From: Mycobacterium sp. IS-1264
Lineage (GTDB): Bacteria > Actinomycetota > Actinomycetes > Mycobacteriales > Mycobacteriaceae
Length of the DNA: 64,000 nt
NCBI RefSeq assembly: GCF_001954195.1
Contig: NZ_MBES01000065.1
Span: 62,001 to 126,000, forward strand
Direction of reading: 5' to 3'
Numbering within the stretch: position 1 is the first letter of the stretch; each line of letters starts with the position of its first letter. The notes under the pieces were generated by a model. It made no database searches, had not been told where the DNA came from, and worked only from the letters and a program-made list of their open reading frames with translations. Positions 50,387 to 59,537 of the stretch are shown one piece after another. The position numbers were made by a program, and so were the translations under genes.

Positions 50387-51469
50387 CTAGCCCGGCGGCC
50401 GCTCCGGCTTTCTCGCCGCCGAGCCGACCGCGTCGGCCAGCGAGGCGAACCCGCCGTCGCGCAGCCGCCGGGCGATGCCGTCGTGAATGTGCTTGGGCCA
50501 CAAGCCCCCGCCGTAGATGAACCCGGTGTACCCCTGCAGCAACGACGCCCCCGCGGTGATCCGCTCCCAGGCGTCGTCCGCCGTCTCGATGCCCCCAACG
50601 CTGATCAGCACCATGCGGTCGCCGACGCGCGCGTAGAGCCTGCGCAGCACCTCGGCGGCGCGGGCCGCGACCGGCGGCCCAGAAATGCCGCCGCTGCCCA
50701 GCTCGTCGACGCCCGGCGTGGCCAGGCCGTCACGCGACACCGTCGTATTGGTGGCCACGATGCCGGCCAAGCCCAATTCGACTGCCAGATCGGCGATGTC
50801 GTCGATGCCGGAATCCGAGACATCGGGCGCGATCTTCACCAGCACCGGGGCCGACGTCTCGGCGAGTACGCCCGACAGGATGGGCCGCAGCGACTCGACC
50901 GCCTGCAAATCGCGCAGCCCCGGAGTGTTCGGCGAGCTGACATTGACCACCAGATACGACGCAAGCGGGCCAACCAGTCGCGCGCTTGCCCGATAGTCGT
51001 CGACGGCGTCGGTGGCCGGGGTGTCCTTGGTCTTGCCGATGTTCACCCCGATCGGCACCTCGGGCCGCTGATGGGCCAGCCGGATCGCCAGCTGCCCGGC
51101 GCCGCGGTTGTTGAACCCCATCCGGTTCAGCAGGGCTCGGTCGGCCGGCAACCGGAACAGGCGCGGGGCCGGGTTGCCCGGCTGCGGGTGGGCGGTCACC
51201 GTCCCCACTTCGGCGTAGCCAAAACCCATCGCCCCCCACGTCAGCAGCCCCATGCCGTCCTTGTCGAAACCGGCGGCCAGGCCCAGCGGTCCGGGAAAGC
51301 GCAGCCCGAACACCGTGCTCGCCAGCACCGGGTCCCGCGGGCCCAGCAGCCGGTGCAGCAATCGTCGTGTCAAGGCGAGGGCCGTGCCGGCGCGGAGCAC
51401 GGCGAAAACCAGCGTGTGGATGCGCTCCGGCGGCACCATGAAAAACAGCCGGCGAAGAATGCGATACAT
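50387..51469 (-). CDS. pyrD: Class 2 dihydroorotate dehydrogenase (quinone)
   Basis: A 360-residue membrane-bound, FMN-dependent enzyme of pyrimidine synthesis, passing electrons to quinone. The N-terminal helices ([31 protein letters not shown]) mark class 2. Active-site segments are [33 protein letters not shown] (catalytic Ser) and [14 protein letters not shown], with YTGFIYGG for FMN phosphate. ATG 51469 gives the M. tuberculosis-like start MYR; GTG 51472 directly before it is an alternative with a 4-bp overlap. Downstream of the DUF5703 and lppL genes in one operon. Confidence 0.94.
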   Translation of the reverse strand: MYRILRRLFFMVPPERIHTLVFAVLRAGTALALTRRLLHRLLGPRDPVLASTVFGLRFPGPLGLAAGFDKDGMGLLTWGAMGFGYAEVGTVTAHPQPGNPAPRLFRLPADRALLNRMGFNNRGAGQLAIRLAHQRPEVPIGVNIGKTKDTPATDAVDDYRASARLVGPLASYLVVNVSSPNTPGLRDLQAVESLRPILSGVLAETSAPVLVKIAPDVSDSGIDDIADLAVELGLAGIVATNTTVSRDGLATPGVDELGSGGISGPPVAARAAEVLRRLYARVGDRMVLISVGGIETADDAWERITAGASLLQGYTGFIYGGGLWPKHIHDGIARRLRDGGFASLADAVGSAARKPERPPG

Positions 51470-51747
51470 CACAGCTCAGGCTGGTCGGGCCGCCGACCCG
51501 GGGAGCCCGCACCGTCGAGGCGAGATTTCTTACGGCGCAACAAAACCCGCCTACTGCCGTCGGTGTATAACCGCACCCGGGTGAGTTCCCAGCCGCGGTA
51601 CTCGGCCTCGATGGACAGCCGAATGGACGCGCTGAGTCGGGTCACTTCGGGCGGCAGTCGCAACGGTATCCACTCGTACTCGTCGGACATCTCGGCGACC
51701 CAGCCCGCCGGCAGCCGACTCCACCGCGGCGCGGCCCGACTCGTCAC
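51469..51747 (-). CDS. DUF5703-type small conserved protein
   Basis: A 92-residue protein between lppL and pyrD on the same strand. It starts at GTG 51747, overlapping the lppL stop, and its TGA touches the pyrD start. The core [41 protein letters not shown] is a compact alpha/beta sequence, followed by RRVLLRRKK and a Pro/Gly tail. A second start at the Met in [10 protein letters not shown] (18 residues on) may be the true one. Function unknown. The tight coupling implies coexpression with pyrD. Confidence 0.75.
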   Translation of the reverse strand: MTSRAAPRWSRLPAGWVAEMSDEYEWIPLRLPPEVTRLSASIRLSIEAEYRGWELTRVRLYTDGSRRVLLRRKKSRLDGAGSPGRRPDQPEL

Positions 51748-52823
51748 GGCGTGCCTGCCGCGCGCTCGATGATCTGGATGCCCGCTCCCGACCCTGACAC
51801 CACGTACAAGGTGTCCGACGCATCGTCAAAGGCCAGCGAGTTGGGTTGCTGCACGGTTGGGTATCGCACCCTTTCGACGGGAATTCCGGTTGACAGATCG
51901 TAACCAATGACTGTGTTCGACGCGGTCTGGGACACCCAGGCCAACGCGTGCGAGCCGGCCAGGCCGTAGGGGGCCTGGCGCACCGGATAGGCCTGACGCA
52001 GGATCAGCGGGTCCACACCGTAGACCAGGAGTTCGCCGCCGCGAGTGTCGGCGACCAGGACTCGGCCCAGCGGATCCGCGGCAAGCGTCGTCGCGCCCTG
52101 GCCGGCCCGCAGCGCAAGCTCGGCGCGACCGTCGGCGCCGATAGTGGTCACCGAGGTTTGTCCACGATCCAGAACCACCGCCGTATTTCCTTGTGTCACA
52201 AGGGAATCGACGCGGGCAAAGATCTTGTTCCGGCTTTCGACCTTCGCGGTGCTAGCGGTGCCATCGCTGTGAGGCGCGGCAGGTGTGGAGGCGAGTATGT
52301 AGACGGCACCGTCGGCGCTGCCCAACACCAGCTTGCCGTCGGCGCGGCGCGCGATCGCGGTGAAATCGACCCGCTCGGCACCGCTGACACCGACCTGCGT
52401 CGTGTGCCCGGCGGCTAGATCGACCGCGAAATAGCCCCCGCGTGTTGCCAGGTAGGCGGTGCCGTGGCCGTCGCCGGTCAGGGCGGCCGCCGGGCCCTGC
52501 AGCGCGGTCGCACGCGCCGCGGCCTGCGCGCCACCGAACACCGCGACACTCGCGGGCGCCGCCGGATCCGCGCCGGGGACCAGGACGGCCAGCTGGTGAG
52601 TGTCGCCGTCGAAAACCGCGGCCTGAGCGTCACCGGGTAGCGGTCTGACCGCACCGGCTGGAGGCGCCGACACCGGCGGCGATTCGGCGGCCCGTGCCGG
52701 CTCGATCGTGGGCGGCTTCGGTGACGTGAGCGGGTTCGACGAACAACCGACGACCAGCGCCAGCAAAAGCAACAGACCGACAAAGCGGCAGCTCTTTAAG
52801 CAGCTATGCCCTGACAGCAACAA
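51744..52823 (-). CDS. lppL: Lipoprotein LppL, beta-propeller-like
   Basis: A 359-residue lipoprotein. The signal peptide (FVGLLLLLALVVGC) ends in a lipobox with the lipidated Cys in VVGC, then a Pro/Ala-rich spacer. The rest consists of repeated strands of the YVTN/NHL kind (TTLAADPLGRVLVADTRGGE, SLAFDDASDTLYVVSGSG), suggesting a propeller of six or seven blades on the outer membrane face. Start TTG 52823 behind AAGGTCG is the only start before the signal peptide that I find. Ligand unknown. Confidence 0.85.
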   Translation of the reverse strand: MLLSGHSCLKSCRFVGLLLLLALVVGCSSNPLTSPKPPTIEPARAAESPPVSAPPAGAVRPLPGDAQAAVFDGDTHQLAVLVPGADPAAPASVAVFGGAQAAARATALQGPAAALTGDGHGTAYLATRGGYFAVDLAAGHTTQVGVSGAERVDFTAIARRADGKLVLGSADGAVYILASTPAAPHSDGTASTAKVESRNKIFARVDSLVTQGNTAVVLDRGQTSVTTIGADGRAELALRAGQGATTLAADPLGRVLVADTRGGELLVYGVDPLILRQAYPVRQAPYGLAGSHALAWVSQTASNTVIGYDLSTGIPVERVRYPTVQQPNSLAFDDASDTLYVVSGSGAGIQIIERAAGTP

Positions 52824-52872
52824 TCGACCTTCGAGTGGGGAGCATGGAGTTCACATTTTAAGGAACGGTTTC

Positions 52873-52896
52873 GCATCCAATCTGGCATCCAATCTG
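52873..52896 (+). repeat. 12-bp direct duplication upstream of the gene at 52943
   Basis: GCATCCAATCTG occurs twice without a gap at 52873-52884 and 52885-52896, in the low-GC region between lppL and the divergent small gene. Confidence 0.85.
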
Positions 52897-52942
52897 ACCA
52901 TGTTGCCCACACGCGGTCGTTCTGGAGAGGTATGGTCGCGAT

Positions 52943-53245
52943 ATGACCGTCATCGTTGACCGGCATACCGCAGACAAAGAGTTTGCTATCGAAGACATTT
53001 CGACAGGCATTTTTGCCAGCGGGTATGGACAAGTCGGTGATGGACGCAGTTTTTCCTTCCACATTGAGCATCGTTCGCTCGTCGTCGAAGTTTACCGGCC
53101 GCGGCTTTCGGGGCCGGTTCCGCAGGCCGAGGACGTAGTCGCGAGGGCGGTTCGCAGCCTGTTCGACATCGATGTCACCGACGTGCGCAGCCTGACCGCG
53201 GCGGTCCGCGACTCGGTCGCGCACGCGGTGCCCGTCCCGCGCTAG
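52943..53245 (+). CDS. Small hypothetical protein, low-GC 5' part
   Basis: A 100-residue protein from ATG 52943. The first half (MTVIVDRHTADKEFAIEDIS, then SFSFHIEHRSLVVEVYRP) looks beta-rich, the second is helical (AEDVVARAVRSLFDIDVTDV). No motif is recognised. The first about 140 bp use AT-ending codons (TTT, ATT, GAA, ACA) unlike the neighbours, while the end is GC-rich. This might reflect transfer or a young gene. It may correspond in position to Rv2137c, but I cannot confirm homology. It is divergent from lppL. Confidence 0.6.
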   Translation: MTVIVDRHTADKEFAIEDISTGIFASGYGQVGDGRSFSFHIEHRSLVVEVYRPRLSGPVPQAEDVVARAVRSLFDIDVTDVRSLTAAVRDSVAHAVPVPR

Positions 53246-53303
53246 GCACGTCAGCTAGTCATATCCCGTCGCAGTCACCCGCAGCGGGTACGGTCGTCGT
53301 GAC

Positions 53304-54134
53304 ATGACCGTCATCCTGTTGCGCCACGGCCGGTCCACCTCGAACACCGCCGGGATCCTGGCGGGCCGCTCCGAGGGCGTCGACCTCGACGACAAGGGCC
53401 GCGAGCAAGCCGCGGGGCTGATCGACCGGCTCGGCGACCTGCCGATCCGCGCGGTCGTGACGTCCCCGCTGCTGCGTTGCCGACGCACCATCGAACCGCT
53501 CGCCGAATCGCTGTGTCTCGAGCCGGTCATAGACGAGCGGATCGCCGAAGTCGACTACGGCGAATGGACGGGCCGCAAAATCGGCGAGTTGGCGAAAGAG
53601 GCGTTGTGGCGCGTGGTTCAGGCCCACCCCAGCGCGGCGGTATTCCCCGGCGGTGAGGGTTTGGCGCAGGTACAGGCGCGCGCCGTGGCCGCCGTCCGCG
53701 AACACGACAAGCGGATCGCCTTGGAATATGGGGGAGAACATGGCGGCGATGCGTTATGGGTGGCGTGTACCCATGGCGACGTCATCAAGTCGGTGATCGC
53801 TGACGCCTACGGGATTCATCTGGACGGATTCCAGCGGGTCACCGCCGACCCCGGGTCGGTGAGCGTGGTCAGTTACACACCGCTGCGTCCGTTCGTGTTG
53901 CACGTCAACCACACTGGGGCGCGGTTGTCGGCGGCGTTGCGCGCCGGGCCCCAGAAGGACCAACAGCCGAAGGACGAGTCCCAAAAAGACCAGGCCCAAA
54001 AAGACGAGCCCCAGAACGAAGAGCCTCAGAACGAAGAGCCCCCGAAAGACGAGCAGCCCCAGAACGACGAGCCCGTCGAGCCCGTCAGCGAACTGCCGCC
54101 GAGCGATGCGGTGGTCGGAGGCTCCACCGACTAG
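53304..54134 (+). CDS. Histidine phosphatase (phosphoglycerate-mutase-like, Rv2135c type) with a repetitive tail
   Basis: A 276-residue protein. The phosphatase domain (1-210) has the catalytic LLRHGRSTSNTAG, the acid region EVDYGEWTGRKI, and ACTHGDVIKS with the second His. It probably acts as a phosphatase, substrate unknown. From about residue 215 the chain becomes a low-complexity tail of Lys/Asp/Glu/Gln/Pro (DEPQNEEPQNEEPPKDEQP), built of imperfect 15-bp units; the M. tuberculosis protein is about 40 residues shorter. ATG 53304. It leads the three-gene group with DUF3090 and SCO1664 genes. Confidence 0.88.
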   Translation: MTVILLRHGRSTSNTAGILAGRSEGVDLDDKGREQAAGLIDRLGDLPIRAVVTSPLLRCRRTIEPLAESLCLEPVIDERIAEVDYGEWTGRKIGELAKEALWRVVQAHPSAAVFPGGEGLAQVQARAVAAVREHDKRIALEYGGEHGGDALWVACTHGDVIKSVIADAYGIHLDGFQRVTADPGSVSVVSYTPLRPFVLHVNHTGARLSAALRAGPQKDQQPKDESQKDQAQKDEPQNEEPQNEEPPKDEQPQNDEPVEPVSELPPSDAVVGGSTD

Positions 54135-54197
54135 TTCGGCCGGGACAACCGAATCGGATCGCACGGCCAGGGCAACTGCCGGTATTTTGGAAGTGCC

Positions 54198-54785
54198 ATG
54201 TCCCGCGCAATTCATGTCTTCCGCACCCCCGACCGCTTCGTGGCCGGCACCGTTGGCCAGCCCGGAAATCGCACCTTCTACATCCAAGCGGTCGGCGATT
54301 CGCGGGTGGTGTCGGTGGTGTTGGAGAAGCAACAGGTCGCGGTGCTCGCCGAGCGCATCGGTGCGCTGCTGCTCGAAGTGAATCGCCGGTTCGGCACGCC
54401 GGTTCCACCGGAGCCCGCCGAGGTCGACGACCTCAACCCGCTGATCACCCCCGTCGACGCGGAGTTTCGGGTCGGGACCATGGGTTTGGGCTGGGATTCG
54501 GAGGCACAGACCGTGGTGGTCGAACTGCTCGCCGTCACCGACGCCGAATTCGACGCCTCGGTGGTGCTCGACGACACCGAAGAGGGGCCCGACGCGGTCC
54601 GGGTGTTCCTGACGCCGGAGTCGGCCCGGCAGTTCGCGACCCGCTCCAATCGGGTGATCTCGGCGGGGCGCCCGCCCTGCCCGCTGTGCGACGAACCGTT
54701 GGACCCGGAGGGGCACATCTGCGCGCGCACCAACGGCTATAAGCGCAGCGCGCTGCTCGGGCCCGACGATGAACCCGAGCAATGA
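54198..54785 (+). CDS. DUF3090 protein (Rv2134c type)
   Basis: A 195-residue actinobacterial protein. It starts MSRAIHVFRTPDRFVAGTVG and has a conserved core (FYIQAVGDSRVVSVVLEKQQ, FRVGTMGLGWDSEAQTVVVE). It ends with a likely zinc site CPLCDEPLDPEGHICARTNG. Function unknown. The gene is regularly next to the SCO1664 family gene, here overlapping it by 17 bp, so the two products very likely act together. A link with the upstream phosphatase is suggested by conserved order. Confidence 0.9.
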   Translation: MSRAIHVFRTPDRFVAGTVGQPGNRTFYIQAVGDSRVVSVVLEKQQVAVLAERIGALLLEVNRRFGTPVPPEPAEVDDLNPLITPVDAEFRVGTMGLGWDSEAQTVVVELLAVTDAEFDASVVLDDTEEGPDAVRVFLTPESARQFATRSNRVISAGRPPCPLCDEPLDPEGHICARTNGYKRSALLGPDDEPEQ

Positions 54786-55608
54786 CGACGCGGTGGCCCA
54801 ACGTGAGGTGCTGCGGGACGGCGAGCTGACGGTCCTCGGACGCATCCGTTCGGCCAGCAACGCCACCTTTCTGTGCGAGTCGACGCTCGGTGAGCGCAGT
54901 GTGCATTGCGTCTACAAGCCGGTCGCCGGCGAGGCGCCGCTATGGGATTTTCCCGACGGGACGCTGGCCGGCCGCGAACTCGGCGCATATTTGGTGTCGA
55001 CACAGCTGGGCTGGAACATCGTGCCCTACACCGTGATTCGTCACGGGCCGGCGGGCCCCGGCATGTTGCAGCTGTGGGTGGAGCAGCCGGGCGACACTCT
55101 TGATTCCGATTCCGATTCCGAATCCGATGCCGGGCCCGACCTGGTCGACCTGTTTCCCGCCGGCAAACCGCAGCGGGGTTACCTGCCCATCCTGCGGGCC
55201 TACGACTACGCCGGCGACGAGGTCGTCCTGATGCACGCCGACGACATCCGGTTGTGGCGGATGGCGGTCTTCGATGTGTTGATCAACAACGCCGACCGCA
55301 AGGGCGGCCACGTCCTGCGCGACATCGAGGGCCACATCTTCGGTGTCGACCACGGGGTGTGCCTGCACGTCGAGAACAAGCTGCGCACGGTGTTGTGGGG
55401 CTGGGCGGGCAAGCCGATCGACGACAAAACGCTGGACGCGGTCGCCGCGCTCGCGGACGCCCTCGGCGACTCGTTCGGCGACGAGCTGGCCGGCCACATC
55501 ACCCGGGCCGAAATCGCGGCTCTGCGCAGGCGCGCCCACGCGCTGCTGGACAACCCGGTGATGCCGGAACCGAACCGTCATCGCCCCATTCCCTGGCCGG
55601 CGTTCTAG
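54769..55608 (+). CDS. SCO1664-family kinase-like protein (Rv2133c type)
   Basis: A 279-residue protein with features of the PI3/4-kinase-like fold: phosphate-loop-like [18 protein letters not shown], catalytic-loop-like [16 protein letters not shown] and metal site GVDHGVCLH. Activity has not been shown to my knowledge. A Ser/Asp run ([12 protein letters not shown], about 107-118) from 6-bp repeats interrupts the middle. ATG 54769 overlaps the DUF3090 gene by 17 bp. Confidence 0.85.
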   Translation: MNPSNDDAVAQREVLRDGELTVLGRIRSASNATFLCESTLGERSVHCVYKPVAGEAPLWDFPDGTLAGRELGAYLVSTQLGWNIVPYTVIRHGPAGPGMLQLWVEQPGDTLDSDSDSESDAGPDLVDLFPAGKPQRGYLPILRAYDYAGDEVVLMHADDIRLWRMAVFDVLINNADRKGGHVLRDIEGHIFGVDHGVCLHVENKLRTVLWGWAGKPIDDKTLDAVAALADALGDSFGDELAGHITRAEIAALRRRAHALLDNPVMPEPNRHRPIPWPAF

Positions 55609-55630
55609 GGCGCGGCTCTTTCGGGGCGTA

Positions 55631-55654
55631 CCGGTCGGCAATCCGGTCGGCAAT
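55631..55654 (+). repeat. 12-bp direct duplication just upstream of cysQ
   Basis: CCGGTCGGCAAT is duplicated at 55631-55642 and 55643-55654. It lies 9 bp before the GTG start of cysQ, in the place of the RBS. Confidence 0.85.
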
Positions 55655-55663
55655 ACTGAACCG

Positions 55664-56461
55664 GTGACCCCGGCGCCGGATGAGATGACGGACGCCGCGC
55701 TGGCCGCCGACCTGGCCGCGGACGCGGGGGAGCTGCTGCTGAAGGTGCGCGAGGAGATCGGTTTCGATTCTCCCTGGGCACTGGGCGACGCGGGGGACAG
55801 CCTGGCCAACGAGTTGATCCTGCGGCGACTGCGCGCGGAGCGACCCGGCGATGCCGTGCTCAGCGAGGAAGCCTACGACGACCTCTCGCGGGTGAATCAC
55901 GACCGGGTGTGGATCATCGACCCGTTGGACGGCACCCGTGAGTTCTCCACGCCGGGGCGCGACGACTGGGCGGTACACATCGCGCTGTGGCAGCGTGATG
56001 GGGTCCCCGCCGACGAGCACCGCGAAATCACCGACGCGGCAGTGGCTTTGCCGGCGCGCGGCAACACGGTGTACCGCAGCGACACCGTGACCGACGGCGC
56101 CGCGCGCACCGGCATTCCGCACACCTTCCGGATAGCCGTCAGCGCCACCCGCCCACCCGCGGTTCTCTACCGTATGCGCCAGACGCTGCACATTCAGCCG
56201 GTGGCGATCGGCTCGGCGGGCGCGAAGGCGATGGCCGTCATCGACGGCGACGTCGACGCCTACGTGCATGCGGGGGGCCAATGGGAATGGGACTCGGCGG
56301 CCCCGGCCGGGGTACTGATGGCAGCGGGCATGCACGCGTCGCGGCTCGACGGCTCGCCGCTGCGCTACAACCAGCTCGACCCGTACCTGCCCGACTTTGT
56401 CATGTGCCGTGCCGAGGTGGCGCCGATCCTGCTCGGTGCCATCCGCCAGGAATTTCCCTGA
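55664..56461 (+). CDS. cysQ: 3'-phosphoadenosine-5'-phosphate phosphatase CysQ
   Basis: A 265-residue Mg-dependent phosphatase of the inositol monophosphatase superfamily. It recycles PAP to AMP in sulfate assimilation; relatives also accept fructose bisphosphate or inositol phosphate. Metal motifs are [27 protein letters not shown] and [16 protein letters not shown]. Start is GTG 55664; no clear Shine-Dalgarno exists because of the duplicated CCGGTCGGCAAT. It precedes mshC, so sulfur and thiol metabolism are clustered here. Confidence 0.92.
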   Translation: MTPAPDEMTDAALAADLAADAGELLLKVREEIGFDSPWALGDAGDSLANELILRRLRAERPGDAVLSEEAYDDLSRVNHDRVWIIDPLDGTREFSTPGRDDWAVHIALWQRDGVPADEHREITDAAVALPARGNTVYRSDTVTDGAARTGIPHTFRIAVSATRPPAVLYRMRQTLHIQPVAIGSAGAKAMAVIDGDVDAYVHAGGQWEWDSAAPAGVLMAAGMHASRLDGSPLRYNQLDPYLPDFVMCRAEVAPILLGAIRQEFP

Positions 56462-56487
56462 TTCCGCGCGCGTTTAGAGTCGACGTT

Positions 56488-57744
56488 ATGCAGGCGTGGT
56501 CTTCCGCACAGGTCCCGATGGTTCCGGGACGCGGCCCGGAGCTGCGGCTCTACGACACCTCCGACCGGCAGGTGCGCCCGGTGGCGGCCGGCACTCAGCC
56601 CGGCTCGACCGCGTCCATGTACGTCTGCGGGATTACCCCCTACGACGCGACACACCTGGGCCACGCGGCCACCTATCTGGCATTCGACCTGGTCCATCGG
56701 GTCTGGCTGGACCTCGGTCATGACGTGCACTACGTGCAGAACGTCACGGACGTGGACGACCCGTTATTTGAACGCGCCCAGCGCGACGGCGTCGATTGGC
56801 GTGAGCTCGCCGACCGCGAGGTCGCCCTTTTCCGCGAGGACATGGCGGCGCTGCGCATACTGCCGCCACGCGAATACGTCGCGGCGACCGAGGCGATTCC
56901 CGAAGTCGTCGAACTCGTCGAGAAAATGCTCGCCTCCGGCGCCGCGTACATCGTCGACCCCGAAATGGGGGAGCACCCCGACATCTACTACCGGGCCGAC
57001 GCCACGCCGCAGTTCGGCTACGAGTCGGGCTACGACCGCGACACCATGCTTCGGTTGTTCGCCGAGCGCGGGGGCGACCCGGACCGGCCGGGCAAGACCG
57101 ACGAGCTCGACGCGCTGCTGTGGCGGGCCGCACGTCCGGGCGAACCGAGTTGGCCGTCGCCGTTCGGCGCCGGCCGGCCCGGCTGGCATGTCGAATGCGC
57201 GGCCATCGCGCTGAGCCGCATCGGCAGCGGCCTGGACATCCAGGGCGGCGGCAGCGACCTGATCTTTCCGCATCACGAATTCACCGCCGCCCACGCCGAA
57301 TGTGTAAGGGGCGAAAGGCGATTCGCCCGGCATTACGTGCACGCCGGGATGATCGGCTGGGACGGGCAAAAGATGTCCAAGAGCCGCGGCAACCTGGTGC
57401 TGGTGTCGGCGCTGCGAGCGCAAAGCGTTGAGCCATCGGCGATTCGGCTTGGTCTGCTGGCCGGGCACTATCGCGCGGATCGGTTCTGGAACCAGCAGGT
57501 GCTCGACGATGCGACCGCACGGCTACATCGCTGGCGCACCGCGACCGCGCTGCCCGCCGCCCCCGACGCCGCCGACGTTGTCGCCCGGGTGCGCCGCTAT
57601 CTGGCCGACGACCTGGACACTCCCAAAGCGATCGCCGCACTTGATGGTTGGGCCACCGACGCCCTGGAATACGGCGGGCACGACGCGAGCGCGCCGAAGC
57701 TGGTGGCCACCGCGATCGATGCGCTCCTCGGAGTGGCCCTGTAG
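56488..57744 (+). CDS. mshC: Mycothiol synthesis L-cysteine:GlcN-Ins ligase MshC
   Basis: A 418-residue class I cysteinyl-tRNA-synthetase-like ligase that joins cysteine to glucosaminyl-inositol with ATP. The zinc/cysteine site and HIGH-like motif are [31 protein letters not shown] holds a second Cys and [12 protein letters not shown] the KMSKS loop. It lacks the tRNA-binding C-terminal domain of CysS. ATG 56488 gives the expected length (M. tuberculosis 414). The stop codon lies in a 14-bp tandem repeat. Confidence 0.95.
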   Translation: MQAWSSAQVPMVPGRGPELRLYDTSDRQVRPVAAGTQPGSTASMYVCGITPYDATHLGHAATYLAFDLVHRVWLDLGHDVHYVQNVTDVDDPLFERAQRDGVDWRELADREVALFREDMAALRILPPREYVAATEAIPEVVELVEKMLASGAAYIVDPEMGEHPDIYYRADATPQFGYESGYDRDTMLRLFAERGGDPDRPGKTDELDALLWRAARPGEPSWPSPFGAGRPGWHVECAAIALSRIGSGLDIQGGGSDLIFPHHEFTAAHAECVRGERRFARHYVHAGMIGWDGQKMSKSRGNLVLVSALRAQSVEPSAIRLGLLAGHYRADRFWNQQVLDDATARLHRWRTATALPAAPDAADVVARVRRYLADDLDTPKAIAALDGWATDALEYGGHDASAPKLVATAIDALLGVAL

Positions 57745-57772
57745 GAGTGGCCCTGTAAGAGTGGCCCTGTAA
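57731..57772 (+). repeat. 14-bp tandem repeat (3 copies) enclosing the mshC stop codon
   Basis: GAGTGGCCCTGTAG (57731-57744) is followed by two copies with TAA instead of TAG (57745-57758, 57759-57772). The first copy codes VAL and the stop. Since 14 is not a multiple of 3, later copies are in other frames. Confidence 0.9.
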
Positions 57773-57891
57773 GTCACTAATCAGCAACTGCTGGGTCTCG
57801 ATCCGCACAACAATCTGGGTGGACGGCGTGTCATAGGTCACCATCGACGGAGCAACGCGTAGCGCGCGTCAACCGCAAAGGTGATTGCTTG

Positions 57892-59505
57892 ATGCTCAGT
57901 CGTTTTCGCCGTGTGGCTGGCGTGGTCAGCACCGTCGGCATACTAATCCTTGCGCTGGACACCGTGCACGCGTCGGCGGCGGCCACGGAGAGCCCGAACC
58001 TGCTGATGAATCCCGGCGCCGAACTTGGCGACCCTTCGCTGTCGGGATACAGCTCGGTGACGATCCCGGGCTGGACCGTGACCGGCACACCGACCGTGAT
58101 CAAGTACGGCACCCTGCGCCGCCTCCCGTGGCCTCTCCAGTCCCCGGGGCCGATGCTCCCCGCGGCCGCAGGCTATCCCCGCGCCCAGAACGGGCCCCCG
58201 GACGGCGGCGTGCAGTTCTTCGGCGGCGGACCCGTCGCCACATCCACGCTCGCCCAGGTCGTCGACCTGTCCGGCGCGAAGCAACTGATCGACACCAGCA
58301 CCGTGCCCTACACCTTGAGCGGATGGCTCGGGGGCTGGCTACAAGACCCGTCAGAAGCGTCGGTCACCGTCACCTTCCTAGCCGCCGACGGATCGCAGCT
58401 GGGCACGCCGGGCAAGATCGGGCCGGTCGGTCTGCTCGATCGCGGGTTGAATGCCAAACTCCTGCAACGCCAGACCACCGGGCCGGTGCCCGCGGGCACG
58501 CGCAGCGCACGTGTGGTCGTGACCCTGAAAGACAAGAATCCGTTGTTCGGCGCCTACAACAACGCCTACGCCGACAACATCTCGTTCACTATCGGCGCTC
58601 CGCTGCCGGCCCCACCGCCGCCCACACCGCCGGCGTCGAAAGTCGGCCCCCTCGACCATGTGTTCCTGATCTATCTGGAGAACCATGGCGTGAAAGACAT
58701 CGTCGGCAGCCGCAACGCGCCGTACACCAACGGCCTCATCGACAACTACGGATACGGCTCGAACTACTACGCCCAATCCCACCCCAGCCTGCCGAACTAC
58801 TACCCGATCCTCGGCGGCTCCGACTTCGGCTTCAACTACAACTGCGAGCTGGACTGCTTCGACGAACACAACCTCGTCGACAACATCGAGGCGGCGCACG
58901 GGGGATGGGCCGCCTACGAGCAATCCATGCCGCAGCCGTGCTTCAAGCAGTCCGCGGGTCCCTACGGTCCCGGCGAACTACCGTTCCTCGCCTTCCACGA
59001 CATCGCCGCCAACGACGCTCGCTGCCAGGCGCACGTGCTGCCGCTGCAAAGGATGGCCACGGATCTCGCATCGACGTCCACCACGCCGAACTTCGTCTGG
59101 TGGGCTGCCGACGAAAACCACAACCAGGAAGGCCCCGTCAACCTCGAGTTCATCATCAGCCTGCTGACGGATCATCAGTACAACATCAAGGCCGGCGACC
59201 AATTTCTCGCGGACACGCTGCCCATCATCCTGAACTCGCCCGCATTTCGAACGCAGCGCAGTGCCATCTTCATCACCTGGGACGAGGACTACAACAACAT
59301 CTCGCTGGGTGTGGGCAACGAGGGCAACCACATCCCCATGATCGTGATCCCGTCACCGAATTCCGGTATGCGCCAAGGCCACCTCGTCGCCGCCAACTTC
59401 AACAACCACTACAGCGTGCTGCGCACCATTGAGGACGCCCTCGGAATGCCGCGGCTCACCAACAACGACAAGTTCGCGCAACCGATGAACGACTACTGGC
59501 CGTAG
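57892..59505 (+). CDS. Secreted phosphoesterase with N-terminal jelly-roll-like domain
   Basis: A 537-residue exported protein. Signal peptide VAGVVSTVGILILALDTVHASA. Residues about 38-225 (NLLMNPGAELGD, then the IPGWTVTG segment and YADNISFTI) resemble a DUF642/CBM-like jelly roll. After a Pro-rich linker (APPPPTPPA), the C-terminal phosphoesterase domain of the phospholipase C/acid phosphatase family follows: VFLIYLENHGVKDIVGS (metal Glu), SHPSLPNYYPILGG and AIFITWDEDYNN. It may cleave phosphomonoesters or lipid head groups outside the cell. ATG 57892. M. tuberculosis has no gene here between mshC and the SDR, as I recall. Confidence 0.82.
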   Translation: MLSRFRRVAGVVSTVGILILALDTVHASAAATESPNLLMNPGAELGDPSLSGYSSVTIPGWTVTGTPTVIKYGTLRRLPWPLQSPGPMLPAAAGYPRAQNGPPDGGVQFFGGGPVATSTLAQVVDLSGAKQLIDTSTVPYTLSGWLGGWLQDPSEASVTVTFLAADGSQLGTPGKIGPVGLLDRGLNAKLLQRQTTGPVPAGTRSARVVVTLKDKNPLFGAYNNAYADNISFTIGAPLPAPPPPTPPASKVGPLDHVFLIYLENHGVKDIVGSRNAPYTNGLIDNYGYGSNYYAQSHPSLPNYYPILGGSDFGFNYNCELDCFDEHNLVDNIEAAHGGWAAYEQSMPQPCFKQSAGPYGPGELPFLAFHDIAANDARCQAHVLPLQRMATDLASTSTTPNFVWWAADENHNQEGPVNLEFIISLLTDHQYNIKAGDQFLADTLPIILNSPAFRTQRSAIFITWDEDYNNISLGVGNEGNHIPMIVIPSPNSGMRQGHLVAANFNNHYSVLRTIEDALGMPRLTNNDKFAQPMNDYWP

Positions 59506-59537
59506 TCTGTGCGCGCCAAGGGAATTACCCTCGTCTC

